NCBI GenBank assembly: GCA_017542145.1
Contig: JAFXXQ010000029.1
Location: 1-64,000 of the forward strand
Origin: Bacteroidaceae bacterium
Lineage (GTDB): Bacteria; Bacteroidota; Bacteroidia; Bacteroidales; Bacteroidaceae
Reading direction: 5' to 3'
Length of the DNA stretch: 64,000 nucleotides
Part shown: piece after piece, positions 27,665 to 36,453 of the stretch
Layout: every line of letters starts with the position of its first letter
Numbering within the stretch: position 1 is the stretch's first letter
The notes under the pieces: model-generated
What the model was told of the DNA's origin: nothing
What the model saw: only the letters and a program-made list of their open reading frames with translations
Database searches by the model: none
Translations under genes and position numbers: made by a program

Positions 27665-28828
27665 CTAACTCTTCTTTATTCTATCCACAATCAGCGCAAT
27701 GGCTCCGTCGCCCGTGACGTTACCCGCCGTGCCGAAGCTGTCGATAGCCATATAGATGGCAATGACGATGCCCTGCATGCTGGCATCGAACCCCAGCATG
27801 GAGCTGATGAGCCCCAGCGCTGCCATGATGGCCCCTCCCGGCACACCCGGCGCCGCCACCATCGTGATGCCGCACATCAGCACAAAGCCCGCATACGTCT
27901 GGAAATCCACCGGCATGCCCAGGCTCAACGAGATGGCATAGCAGCACGCCACTATCTTCAGGATGCTGCACGGCATGTGGATGGTGGCACAGAGCGGCAC
28001 CGTGAAGTCAGCCACATCGGGCGAAACGCCGTTTTTCTTCGTCTGCGCCAGCGTCACGGGGATGGTGGCAGCGCTCGACGACGTACCCAGCGCCGTCACG
28101 TAAGCCGGCATCATTGTCCACAGCGTCCTGAAGGGATTCCTGCGGGCGATGATCCCCGCCAGACAGAACTGCAGCAGCAGCACCGTCACATGCATGGCAA
28201 TGATGATGAGGATAATCTTGATGAACATGCCCAACACGGCCGCCACATTCCCCTCGGCACCCATTTTCAGGAAGATGCCGAAGATATAGATGGGCAGGAA
28301 GGGGATGATGACTCGCGTGATGACAGTCGTCACGATGCCGCGGAAATCCTCCATGCCCCGCTTCAGGGCCGTGCCGCTTGTAGCCACAATGCCCAGACCG
28401 ATGATGAACGCCAGCACCAGCGCCGTCGTGACGTTGATGAACGAAGGCATTTCCACCGTGAAATAGGGCGCCAGTCCACCGCTCATGTCAATGCCGGCAA
28501 GGGCCGGGGCCGCGCTCCCTATCAGCGACGGATACACCACCGAGCACGTCGCCCACGAGAACAGACCCGACAGCACCGTCGAGACATACGCTATCAGCGC
28601 CGTGATGAGCAACAGCCGCCCCGCGCCGCGCCCCAGGTCGGCAATGCCGGGAGCTACCAGGCCGATAATAAGCAAGGGGATGAACATCCCGAGGAAGTTG
28701 CTGAAGATACTGTTCACCGTCACGAAAATCCTGACGGCCCACACGGGGAAGAACAACGAGCACACAATACCCAGCCCGATGGCAATGAGAATCCTCGGTA
28801 GCAGCGACAATCTGAATGGCTTCTTCAT
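27665..28828 (-). CDS. DAACS-family dicarboxylate/amino acid:cation symporter
   Basis: The 387-aa protein from the ATG at 28828 has about eight membrane helices, the serine-rich LGTSSSAATIPVTL re-entrant hairpin, and APGVPGGAIM and DSFGTAGNV motifs typical of Na+/H+-dicarboxylate or glutamate symporters. The start is placed at MKKPFRLS because a -7 box (28847-28854) overlaps the longer upstream reading. The substrate (C4-dicarboxylate, glutamate/aspartate or serine/threonine) is not set by the sequence. Confidence 0.9.
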   Translation of the reverse strand: MKKPFRLSLLPRILIAIGLGIVCSLFFPVWAVRIFVTVNSIFSNFLGMFIPLLIIGLVAPGIADLGRGAGRLLLITALIAYVSTVLSGLFSWATCSVVYPSLIGSAAPALAGIDMSGGLAPYFTVEMPSFINVTTALVLAFIIGLGIVATSGTALKRGMEDFRGIVTTVITRVIIPFLPIYIFGIFLKMGAEGNVAAVLGMFIKIILIIIAMHVTVLLLQFCLAGIIARRNPFRTLWTMMPAYVTALGTSSSAATIPVTLAQTKKNGVSPDVADFTVPLCATIHMPCSILKIVACCYAISLSLGMPVDFQTYAGFVLMCGITMVAAPGVPGGAIMAALGLISSMLGFDASMQGIVIAIYMAIDSFGTAGNVTGDGAIALIVDRIKKS

Positions 28829-28846
28829 TTTTTTCTGCATTTTCTG

Positions 28847-28854
28847 CAAAGATA
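28847..28854 (-). promoter_or_regulatory. -7 box (TATCTTTG) of the symporter gene
   Basis: The minus strand reads TATCTTTG. Transcription would start near 28840, which excludes the in-frame ATG at 28849 and supports the start at 28828. The divergent plus strand has TATATTTG at 28869-28876 for the MBL-fold gene. Confidence 0.55.
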
Positions 28855-28868
28855 CGACAAAAACTTCA

Positions 28869-28876
28869 TATATTTG
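28869..28876 (+). promoter_or_regulatory. -7 box (TATATTTG) of the MBL-fold lipoprotein gene
   Basis: TATATTTG matches TAnnTTTG and lies 31 bp before the ATG at 28907. The -33 TTG is not clear. Confidence 0.5.
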
Positions 28877-28906
28877 CCGTCGGATTAGAAAAAAGCATCA
28901 CCCACT

Positions 28907-29710
28907 ATGAAAAAATTCCACCTCCGCTGGAAGGGCATCGCCCTCCCCTCGCTCCTCGCCCTGATGGGCCTCCATTCACTCACCGCCTGCGGCAGCCACC
29001 AGCCCAAGGACGCGTCAAGCACCGCCGACACGGCCGAGGTTGACGTCTTCAAGACCAAGAGCGGCAAGACCATCCGTTTCCACGCCCTCATGCACGGCAG
29101 CATCCGCATCGAATACGACGGCAAGGAAATCGAGGTCGACCCCGTGCGCAAGCTGGGCGAGCGTACCATCGACTTTGCCGCCCTGCCCAAGGCCGACTAC
29201 ATCTTCGTCACCCACGAGCATGGCGACCACCTCGACGCCGAGGCCATCCGGCTGCTCACCGATGAGAAGACGCGCCTCATTACCAACCAGCGCTGCGCCG
29301 ACAAGCTCGGCAAGGGCGAAGTGATGGCCAACGGCGACCACCTGAAGCTGTCCGACGACTTCTACGTCAAGGCCGTGCCCGCCTACAACTACACCGAGGG
29401 ACGCACCCAGTTCCATCCCCAGGGGCGCGACAACGGCTTCGTCCTCACCATCGACGGCCTCCACATCTACATCGCCGGCGACACCGAGGACATCCCCGAG
29501 ATGAAAGAGCTCCACGACATCGGCATCGACGTCGCCTTCCTGCCCTGCAACCAGCCCTACACCATGACGCCCGAGCAGCTCGTCCGCGCCGCGCGCATCG
29601 TCCGCCCCCGCGTCCTCTTCCCCTATCATTACGGCCAGACCGACGTCACCGTCATCCCCACCCTGCTGAAGAACGAAGACATCGACGTCCGCATCCGCCA
29701 CTACGAGTGA
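28907..29710 (+). CDS. Metallo-beta-lactamase-fold hydrolase, lipoprotein
   Basis: The 267-aa protein has a lipoprotein signal (LALMGLHSLTAC) and the MBL-fold metal motif THEHGDHLD (HxHxDH type) with later GDTEDIPEM and YHYGQTDV segments, similar to UlaG-like hydrolases. It is probably membrane-anchored, facing the periplasm. Substrate is unknown. GC content is clearly higher than in the neighbours (codons GCC, CCC and CGC dominate). Confidence 0.85.
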   Translation: MKKFHLRWKGIALPSLLALMGLHSLTACGSHQPKDASSTADTAEVDVFKTKSGKTIRFHALMHGSIRIEYDGKEIEVDPVRKLGERTIDFAALPKADYIFVTHEHGDHLDAEAIRLLTDEKTRLITNQRCADKLGKGEVMANGDHLKLSDDFYVKAVPAYNYTEGRTQFHPQGRDNGFVLTIDGLHIYIAGDTEDIPEMKELHDIGIDVAFLPCNQPYTMTPEQLVRAARIVRPRVLFPYHYGQTDVTVIPTLLKNEDIDVRIRHYE

Positions 29711-29806
29711 TGTGGTTTTGTTATAACAACGAGCCCTCTTCTGCGCAGTTTCCTCGTCGCTCAAAAGACAGCTTCTCGCAGAAAAGACCATAGGGTTAAT
29801 CCCTCC

Positions 29807-29838
29807 GCGTAGTGCGTTAATCTGACAACGCACTACGC
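29807..29838. repeat. 12-bp perfect inverted repeat
   Basis: GCGTAGTGCGTT (29807-29818) and AACGCACTACGC (29827-29838) pair perfectly with an 8-nt loop. No T-tract follows on either strand. It lies 5 bp left of the 21-bp array at 29843. Confidence 0.75.
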
Positions 29839-29842
29839 TAGC

Positions 29843-29926
29843 GCCATAGAATCAAACGTTGTTGCCATAGAATCAAATGTCGCTATCACAGAATCAGCTT
29901 CTATTTCCGTAGAATCAGCTTCTATT
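29843..29926. repeat. 21-bp tandem array, 4 units (array B)
   Basis: Units start at 29843, 29864, 29885 and 29906. All contain AGAATCA at the same place (CATAGAATCAAA twice, then two units with AGAATCAGCTTCTATT). The period is exactly 21 bp, as in the arrays at 5296, 38058, 48599 and 59169, but the sequence family is different. Confidence 0.8.
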
Positions 29927-30172
29927 CTGGCAACCGTTGATTATTTCCTCTTTCTTTAATGCAAGTCTTTTCCAACAGGTATCAGGGGTGTCGGTATTAG
30001 GCGATAATCTGTTGTGTCTTATTGTTTTACCCACCGACACCTATTAACAGAAGGTATCGGTAGGTTATTGGCTGTTTGACAACTTACCTAACGGGTGGCA
30101 GACAAGAAGGGAATTGCCATTCACACGACTCACGGTATCTCAGTGACGCGGTGTCTCAGGTGGCATGGAGGA

Positions 30173-30208
30173 AAAAATGTAGGGAGCAAGAGTGTTTCCT
30201 ACATTTTT
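30173..30208. terminator. Terminator-like hairpin
   Basis: AAAAATGTAGG (30173-30183) pairs with CCTACATTTTT (30198-30208) around a 14-nt loop. A/T runs on both sides could make it bidirectional. It separates the repeat region from the TorF-like gene. Confidence 0.5.
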
Positions 30209-30263
30209 ATATTGAATAGTTGTTTTTTTTCGCTGAAAATCGCAAAAATAGGAAAAAAGTCCG

Positions 30264-30271
30264 TACCTTCG
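30264..30271 (+). promoter_or_regulatory. Variant -7 box (TACCTTCG) of the TorF-like gene
   Basis: TACCTTCG differs from TAnnTTTG at one position. It lies about 95 bp before the ATG at 30366 in an AT-rich leader. Confidence 0.4.
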
Positions 30272-30365
30272 CGGCCGAAAATAGTTTAACTGCTAAAAAC
30301 TTTGTTCAAACAATCAAAAAAAGTTCACCAACAATTAACAATTTAACAAGCACAATTCGTTAGAA

Positions 30366-31166
30366 ATGAAGAAAGTCTATTTTGCAGCCGTAGCTGCTTT
30401 TGTGATGGTTTCAGCGAGTGTCAACGCCCAGGAGGTTACGGTCTTTGAGGGCGGTAATGACGTTGTATCCTCTGATCTCACCCTTAGCGAGGTGGGAGTA
30501 AGCACCAGCTATCTCTGGCGTGGTCAGGAACTGAGCGGCCTGAATGTCCGGGGCGACCTCAGTGCAAACTTCGAGGCGGGGGATTTCTCGGCAGGCATCG
30601 GCACTTGGTTCATCCATGCTTTCCAGGAGAGCATCTACGGACCGCTGATGAAGCGCGGCTATCAGGAGTGGGACCTTTATGCCTACCTGGGCTACGGCGG
30701 ACTGACGCTGACTCTGACGGATTATATGGATAACTCGGATGCCCCCTACTTCAGCACGGGTCTGAGCAAGGGCACGGGCCATGCCGTTGACGCTTCGCTG
30801 GAGTACAGCTTCGGCGAGAGCTTCCCCCTCACACTGACGTGGAACACCATCCTCCTGGGCGGCGACGACATGGAGGTGCAGCCCTTTGCAAGCATCGACA
30901 AACGCTTCTACAGCAGCTATGTGGAGGCAGCATACGACTTCAACTTCGACGATTTCCCCGTGGATTTCACGGCCAACGTGGGTTTCATCCCCTGGACGAG
31001 CCCCTACATCGACGATGCCGAGGGCGCCCACTTCTCATGGCTCGGCCTGCGTGCGGGCTACAACATCCCCTTCCGCAACACGGAACTCACGCTGCCCGTC
31101 AGCACGACCATCGGCCTCAACCCCACCGACGGACGCTTCCTCTGGAGCGTGGCCATAGGGTTCTAA
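30366..31166 (+). CDS. TorF-like (Gcw_chp) outer-membrane protein
   Basis: The 266-aa protein begins with a signal peptide (MKKVYFAAVAAFVMVSASVNA) and continues as alternating beta strands ending in a C-terminal phenylalanine, typical of an outer-membrane barrel. The segment EVGVSTSYLWRGQELSG matches the start of the Gcw_chp/TorF putative porin family. Substrate is unknown. It is 74 bp upstream of potA, so a link with polyamine uptake is possible but not shown. Confidence 0.7.
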   Translation: MKKVYFAAVAAFVMVSASVNAQEVTVFEGGNDVVSSDLTLSEVGVSTSYLWRGQELSGLNVRGDLSANFEAGDFSAGIGTWFIHAFQESIYGPLMKRGYQEWDLYAYLGYGGLTLTLTDYMDNSDAPYFSTGLSKGTGHAVDASLEYSFGESFPLTLTWNTILLGGDDMEVQPFASIDKRFYSSYVEAAYDFNFDDFPVDFTANVGFIPWTSPYIDDAEGAHFSWLGLRAGYNIPFRNTELTLPVSTTIGLNPTDGRFLWSVAIGF

Positions 31167-31240
31167 AAGTCAACAAGACAAAAAGAGATATTCATTCAAA
31201 ACAGTTTTTATGTTATCCTTCTTAATCATTAAAGAGAAAA

Positions 31241-32647
31241 ATGGCATTGGCTGAAAACAAAAAAGAACCTGAGGCTCACATCATCGACGTGCGGCACGTC
31301 TCCAAGTGGTTCGGGGAAAAACAAGTGCTCAACGACGTGAACTTATACGTACGGAAGGGAGAATTCGTCACCATCCTTGGTCCCTCGGGATGCGGCAAGA
31401 CGACCCTGCTCCGCATCCTGGCCGGATTCCATATGGCCACAGAGGGCGAAATCCTCCTTGAGGGCAAAGACATAGCACAAACGCCACCCTACAAGCGCCC
31501 GATGAACACCGTGTTCCAGCGCTATGCCCTGTTTCCACACCTCAATGTCTATGACAACGTCGCCTTCGGCCTGAAGCTCCGCAAGATGGACTCGAAGGAA
31601 ATGGATGCCGCCGTGCGCAAGGCACTCAAGATGGTGGGCATGACCGACTACGAGGAACGCGACGTGAACAGCCTCTCGGGCGGCCAGCAGCAGCGTGTTG
31701 CCATCGCCCGAGCCATCGTGAACAAGCCACAGGTGCTGCTCCTCGACGAACCCCTTGCCGCCCTCGACCTGAAGATGCGAAAAGATATGCAGCTCGAACT
31801 GAAGGACATGCACAAGACACTGGGTATCACCTTCATCTATGTCACCCACGACCAGGAAGAAGCCCTCACTCTCTCCGACACCATCGTGGTGATGAACGAA
31901 GGCGTAATCCAGCAGATCGGCACCCCCACTGACATCTACAACGAGCCGAAGAACTGCTTCGTGGCTGACTTCATCGGCGAAAGCAACATACTCGAAGGCA
32001 CCATGCTCAAGGACTGCCTGGTGCGCTTCATGGACAAAGAGTTCAACTGCGTTGACACGGGCTTCGACGAAAACGAGCCCGTCGACGTGGTGCTCCGTCC
32101 CGAGGACATTTACATCATGCAGCGTAACGAACTGGCCGAACAGTTCCACGGCATCGTGCAAAGCTGTATCTTCAAAGGTGTACACTACGAAATGATTGTC
32201 CTGACGCCCGACGGCTACGAAATCATGATTCAGGACTACAACAGCTTCGAGCCGGGCACGGACGTCAGTCTCATCGTCAAGCCTGCCGACATCCACGTGA
32301 TGAAGAAAGAGCGTCTCTGCAACACCATCGAGGCCACCGTCGTCGATAGCGATCACATCGAGATGCTGGGTGAGAAATTCCAGATTCTCCCCACCGACAT
32401 CGAACCTGGCACCGAGGTACTTGCCGAAGTGGGATTCGACAAAATTGACCTCACGGACTATCAGGAAGACGGCACGGCTGACGGCGATGTGCGGCTCATC
32501 ATCTACAAGGGCAACCACTACCACCTGACCATCGCCACAGACGAAGGCCCCTACCTCTATGTCGACACCACCGATGTGTGGGACGACGGTGACCTTGTGG
32601 GCATCAACATCAAACCGGAAGACATCAGGATAAAGGTTAAGGATTAG
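31241..32647 (+). CDS. potA: Spermidine/putrescine ABC transporter ATPase PotA
   Basis: The 468-aa protein has an ABC ATPase domain (Walker [10 protein letters not shown], signature [10 protein letters not shown], Walker [12 protein letters not shown]) followed by an extended C-terminal regulatory part with TOBE-like segments ([25 protein letters not shown] and [12 protein letters not shown]). Enterobacterial PotA is about 380 aa, so three TOBE-like units seem to be present. It begins the potABCD run; potB follows after 14 bp. Confidence 0.94.
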   Translation: MALAENKKEPEAHIIDVRHVSKWFGEKQVLNDVNLYVRKGEFVTILGPSGCGKTTLLRILAGFHMATEGEILLEGKDIAQTPPYKRPMNTVFQRYALFPHLNVYDNVAFGLKLRKMDSKEMDAAVRKALKMVGMTDYEERDVNSLSGGQQQRVAIARAIVNKPQVLLLDEPLAALDLKMRKDMQLELKDMHKTLGITFIYVTHDQEEALTLSDTIVVMNEGVIQQIGTPTDIYNEPKNCFVADFIGESNILEGTMLKDCLVRFMDKEFNCVDTGFDENEPVDVVLRPEDIYIMQRNELAEQFHGIVQSCIFKGVHYEMIVLTPDGYEIMIQDYNSFEPGTDVSLIVKPADIHVMKKERLCNTIEATVVDSDHIEMLGEKFQILPTDIEPGTEVLAEVGFDKIDLTDYQEDGTADGDVRLIIYKGNHYHLTIATDEGPYLYVDTTDVWDDGDLVGINIKPEDIRIKVKD

Positions 32648-32661
32648 AGGCTAGTGAAACA

Positions 32662-33456
32662 ATGAATAAAATCATTCGGTATTTCTCCAAGCGAAGCAGC
32701 TGGTCACTACCCTACTTCATTTTCCTGCTGCTCTTCGTCGTGCTGCCGTTGCTGCTGATTGTGCTCTATGCCTTCAGGGACAATCAGGGCCATTTCACGG
32801 TCGATAACTTCGTGAAGTTTGTCACGCAGAAAGAGGCGCTTAACACGTTCATCTATTCTGTGGGCATTGCCATGGTCACAACGATTCTCTGCATCCTGTT
32901 CGGCTACCCAGCTGCCTACATCCTCAGCAACAGCGAGTTCAACAAATCGAAGACCACGGTGCTGCTGTTTATCCTGCCCATGTGGGTGAACTTCCTTATC
33001 CGTACGCTGGCTACCGTCACGCTGTTCGACATCACGGGTCTTCCGCTCGGACAGGGCGCGCTTATGTTCGGCCTCGCCTACGATTTCCTGCCCTTCATGA
33101 TCTACCCCATCTACAACACCATGATGAAGATAGATAAAAGCCTTATCGAAGCGGCGCAGGATCTGGGCGCAAGCCGCGCCAAAGTGTTTACGAAGGTCAT
33201 ATTCCCCCTGAGTCTGCCCGGTGTGCTGAGCGGTGTGCTGATGGTATTCTTGCCAACCATCTCGACTTTTGCCATCTCGGAATTGTTGACTATGAACGAC
33301 ATCCAGCTCTTCGGTTCGGTTATCCAAACCTACATCATGCAGAGCGACACCATGAACTACGGTGCAGCGCTTTCGCTGATTATGCTGCTGATTATCGGCA
33401 TCACCTCCCTCTTCACGGGTGGCGATGCAGAAAATGAATCCCCTGGTCTTATTTAA
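32662..33456 (+). CDS. potB: Spermidine/putrescine ABC transporter permease PotB
   Basis: The 264-aa integral membrane protein has about six helices and the ABC permease EAA loop (EAAQDLGASRAKVFTKVIFP), which contacts PotA. It is the first of two permeases. potC starts 19 bp later. Confidence 0.93.
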   Translation: MNKIIRYFSKRSSWSLPYFIFLLLFVVLPLLLIVLYAFRDNQGHFTVDNFVKFVTQKEALNTFIYSVGIAMVTTILCILFGYPAAYILSNSEFNKSKTTVLLFILPMWVNFLIRTLATVTLFDITGLPLGQGALMFGLAYDFLPFMIYPIYNTMMKIDKSLIEAAQDLGASRAKVFTKVIFPLSLPGVLSGVLMVFLPTISTFAISELLTMNDIQLFGSVIQTYIMQSDTMNYGAALSLIMLLIIGITSLFTGGDAENESPGLI

Positions 33457-33475
33457 TGAATAAGGAAAACGCACT

Positions 33476-34312
33476 ATGAAAGTAAAGTTCGACAAAGTCC
33501 TTGCCAAGGGATATCTGTGGTTGCTGTTGTTGGTTCTCTACACGCCCATCGTCATCATTGCCATCTTTTCCTTCACAGAGACGAAGGTGCTGGGCAACTG
33601 GACGGGATTCTCGCTCAACCTCTACAAGAACATTTTTGCGGGTGATGCCAGCGGCAGCATGCTCTCGGCTATCAAGAACACGCTCATCATTGCCATCATC
33701 GCAGCCATTATTTCTACCATTCTGGGCAGTTTTTCAGCAATCGGCATCTATAATCTGAAAAACCGCCGACGCAAGGCCATCACGTTCCTCAACAGTATCC
33801 CAATGATTAACCCCGACATTATAACGGGTATCTCGCTGTTCCTGCTTTTCGTGTGGCTGGGTGTCAGTCAAGGCTATACGACCGTTATCCTCGCTCACAT
33901 CTCCTTCTGCACGCCCTATGTAGTGCTGAGTGTGATGCCACGCCTGACAGGCATGAACCAAAACATCTACGAAGCTGCCCTCGATCTCGGCGCCACGCCC
34001 TTTCAAGCACTCACCAAGGTCATCATCCCCGAAATCAAGCCGGGCATCGTCAGTGGCTTCATCCTGTCATTCACGCTTTCCATCGACGATTTTGCAGTCA
34101 GCCTTTTCACGAAGGGCAATATCGGATTGGAGACGCTCAGCACCTACATATACTCCGATGCCCGCAAGGGTGGTCTGACGCCTGAGCTTCGTGCGCTCTC
34201 CACGTTAGTGTTTGTCATCGTCCTTGCCCTTCTCCTCGTCATCAATCTGCGTGCCGAACGTATGGCTAAGAAAGAACGTGAACGCGCCGCAGTGTTGAAA
34301 ATCAAAAAGTAA
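33476..34312 (+). CDS. potC: Spermidine/putrescine ABC transporter permease PotC
   Basis: The 278-aa second permease has six helices and an EAA loop (EAALDLGATPFQALTKVIIP). It ends in a basic, Lys/Glu-rich cytoplasmic tail (RAERMAKKERERAAVLKIKK). It pairs with PotB to form the channel. Confidence 0.93.
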   Translation: MKVKFDKVLAKGYLWLLLLVLYTPIVIIAIFSFTETKVLGNWTGFSLNLYKNIFAGDASGSMLSAIKNTLIIAIIAAIISTILGSFSAIGIYNLKNRRRKAITFLNSIPMINPDIITGISLFLLFVWLGVSQGYTTVILAHISFCTPYVVLSVMPRLTGMNQNIYEAALDLGATPFQALTKVIIPEIKPGIVSGFILSFTLSIDDFAVSLFTKGNIGLETLSTYIYSDARKGGLTPELRALSTLVFVIVLALLLVINLRAERMAKKERERAAVLKIKK

Positions 34313-34356
34313 TTCAATAGAAACCTATTATTCACATCAAATCCTAACTGAAAAAA

Positions 34357-35679
34357 ATGAAACAAATCATCCGCATCTTTGCTCTTGCTGCAGCGCTGCT
34401 GCTGGGTCTCACCTTCCAGGCCGATGCCAAGGACCGTGAGCATACGCTGAAAATCTACAACTGGGCCGATTACATCGACGAAGACCTATTGGAAGAATTC
34501 AAGGTGTGGTATCACGAACAGACGGGCGAAGAGGTTGACATCATCTACCAGCTCTTCGACATCAACGAGGTCATGCTGGCTAAGATTGAGACGGGACATG
34601 AGGACTTCGATGTCGTCTGCCCCTCGGAGTATATTATCGACCGCATGCTGAAGAACAACCTTCTGCTCCCCCTTGACCGTAATTATGGCAACACTACGGA
34701 CTACACGGGCAACGTGGCATCGTTCATGCGCAATATGCTTGCAAGCTTCGATAAGCCGGGCAAGAAGGCTAACGACTATGCTGTTCCCTACATGTGGGGC
34801 ACCACGGGCTGGCTTTACAATCCGAAGTACGTCAGCGATGAGGATGCCAGCACTTGGGCAACGCTTTGGAACAGCCGTTACACGGGGCACATCCTTGTAA
34901 AAGACGCTGTGCATGATGTTTCGGGTGCTATCCTGACTTATGTTCGCCAGCAGGACATTCTCGACGGCAAGGTCACCCGCCAGCAGCTGATGAACGATGC
35001 CAGCGACGAGGCCATCGCCCTTATCGAGGACACACTTAAGGCTGCCAAGAACATGGGCAACATATCTGGCTGGGAGGTCGATTTCGGCAAGGAAATGATG
35101 ACCAAGGGAAAGATATGGCTTAACCTGAGCTGGAGCGGTGATGCCATGTTTGCCATCGATGAGGCGGCAGAAATCGGCACCGAGCTGCGCTATCAGGTTC
35201 CCAAAGAGGGCTCCAATGTGTGGTTCGACGGTTGGGTTATTCCCAAGTATGCCAAGAATACTAAGGCTGCCAACTACTTCATCAACTACATGTGTCTGCC
35301 CGAAAACGCCCTGCGCAACATGGACGTTGTGGGTTACGTCAGTGCCATTGCCTCACCTGAGGTTCTGGAGGCTAAGATTGATGAATCTATCACCAAACCT
35401 ATCAACCTCAGCTACTTCTTCGGCGAGGGTTGTGACAGCGTGTTTGTCAACGATGTGCAGTACCCCGATGCCAGCGTCATTGAGCGTTGTGCCGTTATGT
35501 GCGACTATGGCGACCGCACCAAGGAAATGCTGGAGATGTGGAGCCGCATCAAGGGCGACAGCATGGGAACATGGGTTTATATCGTCATCGGAGTTGTCCT
35601 TATTGCTGCAATCATCGCTGCCATCAGTTCCAAAAAGAAGAGCGCAAAGAAATCCAAGAAATCCAGCAAAAAAAGATAA
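34357..35679 (+). CDS. potD: Spermidine/putrescine-binding protein PotD with a C-terminal membrane anchor
   Basis: The 440-aa protein has a signal peptide (MKQIIRIFALAAALLLGLTFQADA), then the PotD fold: YNWADYIDEDLLEEF, DVVCPSEYIIDRM, WGTTGWLYNP and WFDGWVIPKYAKN. After the binding domain a transmembrane helix is predicted (YIVIGVVLIAAIIAAIS), followed by a Lys/Ser tail (KKKSAKKSKKSSKKR). Soluble PotD proteins lack this, so here the binding protein is probably held at the inner membrane by its C-terminus. Confidence 0.92.
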   Translation: MKQIIRIFALAAALLLGLTFQADAKDREHTLKIYNWADYIDEDLLEEFKVWYHEQTGEEVDIIYQLFDINEVMLAKIETGHEDFDVVCPSEYIIDRMLKNNLLLPLDRNYGNTTDYTGNVASFMRNMLASFDKPGKKANDYAVPYMWGTTGWLYNPKYVSDEDASTWATLWNSRYTGHILVKDAVHDVSGAILTYVRQQDILDGKVTRQQLMNDASDEAIALIEDTLKAAKNMGNISGWEVDFGKEMMTKGKIWLNLSWSGDAMFAIDEAAEIGTELRYQVPKEGSNVWFDGWVIPKYAKNTKAANYFINYMCLPENALRNMDVVGYVSAIASPEVLEAKIDESITKPINLSYFFGEGCDSVFVNDVQYPDASVIERCAVMCDYGDRTKEMLEMWSRIKGDSMGTWVYIVIGVVLIAAIIAAISSKKKSAKKSKKSSKKR

Positions 35680-35682
35680 TAA

Positions 35683-36435
35683 ATGAATCCATCCGATAGC
35701 ATCGTCATCATCCCCACTTATAACGAAAAGGAGAATATTGAGAACATCATCCGCGCTGTATTCGCGTTGGAGAAAGTGTTCCATATCCTGGTCATCGAAG
35801 ATGGCTCGCCCGACGGAACAGCCGACATTGTGCGCCGTCTGCAAAGCGAGTTCCCCGACCGTCTGTTTATGGTGGAACGCAGTGGCAAACAGGGACTCGG
35901 CACGGCTTACATCTGTGGATTCAAGTGGGGGCTCGAGCACAACTACGACTACATCTTCGAAATGGATGCTGATTTCAGCCACTCCCCTGCCGACTTGCCG
36001 CGACTCTATGCCGCCTGCGCTGATGAAGGGTATGATCTTGCTATCGGAAGCCGCTATGCCAGCGGAGTCAACGTCATCAACTGGCCTATGAGTCGCGTGC
36101 TGATGTCCTATTACGCCAGCCGATACGTGCAATTCATCACAGGAATCCCCGTTCGCGACACCACAGCTGGCTTCAAGTGCTATCGCCGCCATGTATTGGA
36201 AACCATCAACCTTGATAGTATTCGTTTCAAAGGCTACGCTTTCCAAATAGAGATGAAGCACACCACGTGGAAATGTGGCTTCCGCATCAAAGAAGTGCCT
36301 GTTATCTTTGTCAACCGTGAACTTGGTACTAGTAAGATGAACAGCAGCATCTTTGGCGAAGCTGTTTTGGGTGTCCTTCGTCTACGCTGGGATGGTTGGT
36401 TCAAGAAATATCCCAAGATACAAGATAAGAAATAA
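35683..36435 (+). CDS. Dolichol-phosphate mannose synthase-like GT2 glycosyltransferase
   Basis: The 250-aa GT2 enzyme has IIPTYNEKENI, IEDGSPDGTAD, MDADFSHSP (DxD region) and the DTTAGFKCYRR segment typical of polyprenol-phosphate mannose or glucose synthases. It would transfer a sugar from a nucleotide donor to undecaprenyl phosphate for later glycan or glycoprotein synthesis. No membrane segment is evident. It starts 3 bp after potD. Confidence 0.88.
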   Translation: MNPSDSIVIIPTYNEKENIENIIRAVFALEKVFHILVIEDGSPDGTADIVRRLQSEFPDRLFMVERSGKQGLGTAYICGFKWGLEHNYDYIFEMDADFSHSPADLPRLYAACADEGYDLAIGSRYASGVNVINWPMSRVLMSYYASRYVQFITGIPVRDTTAGFKCYRRHVLETINLDSIRFKGYAFQIEMKHTTWKCGFRIKEVPVIFVNRELGTSKMNSSIFGEAVLGVLRLRWDGWFKKYPKIQDKK

Positions 36436-36453
36436 TGGCTTAAGAACGGGCCT

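Larger units (their letters stand above)
29711..30365. other. Long intergenic region with repeats and hairpins
   Basis: It holds a 12-bp inverted repeat (29807-29838), a 21-bp tandem array (29843-29926), repeated GTATCGG/GTGTCGG words (29983-30065), a terminator-like hairpin (30173-30208) and a variant -7 box (30264). A 64-codon frame from GTG at 30095 shows no recognisable features and is not called. Confidence 0.55.

Noticed and set aside
30095..30289. 64-aa ORF from GTG
   Set aside because: Spans a terminator-like hairpin and promoter region; no family or ribosome site.
31343..32524. Long antisense ORF opposite potA
   Set aside because: High-GC codon bias of potA keeps the reverse frame open; no recognisable domain.
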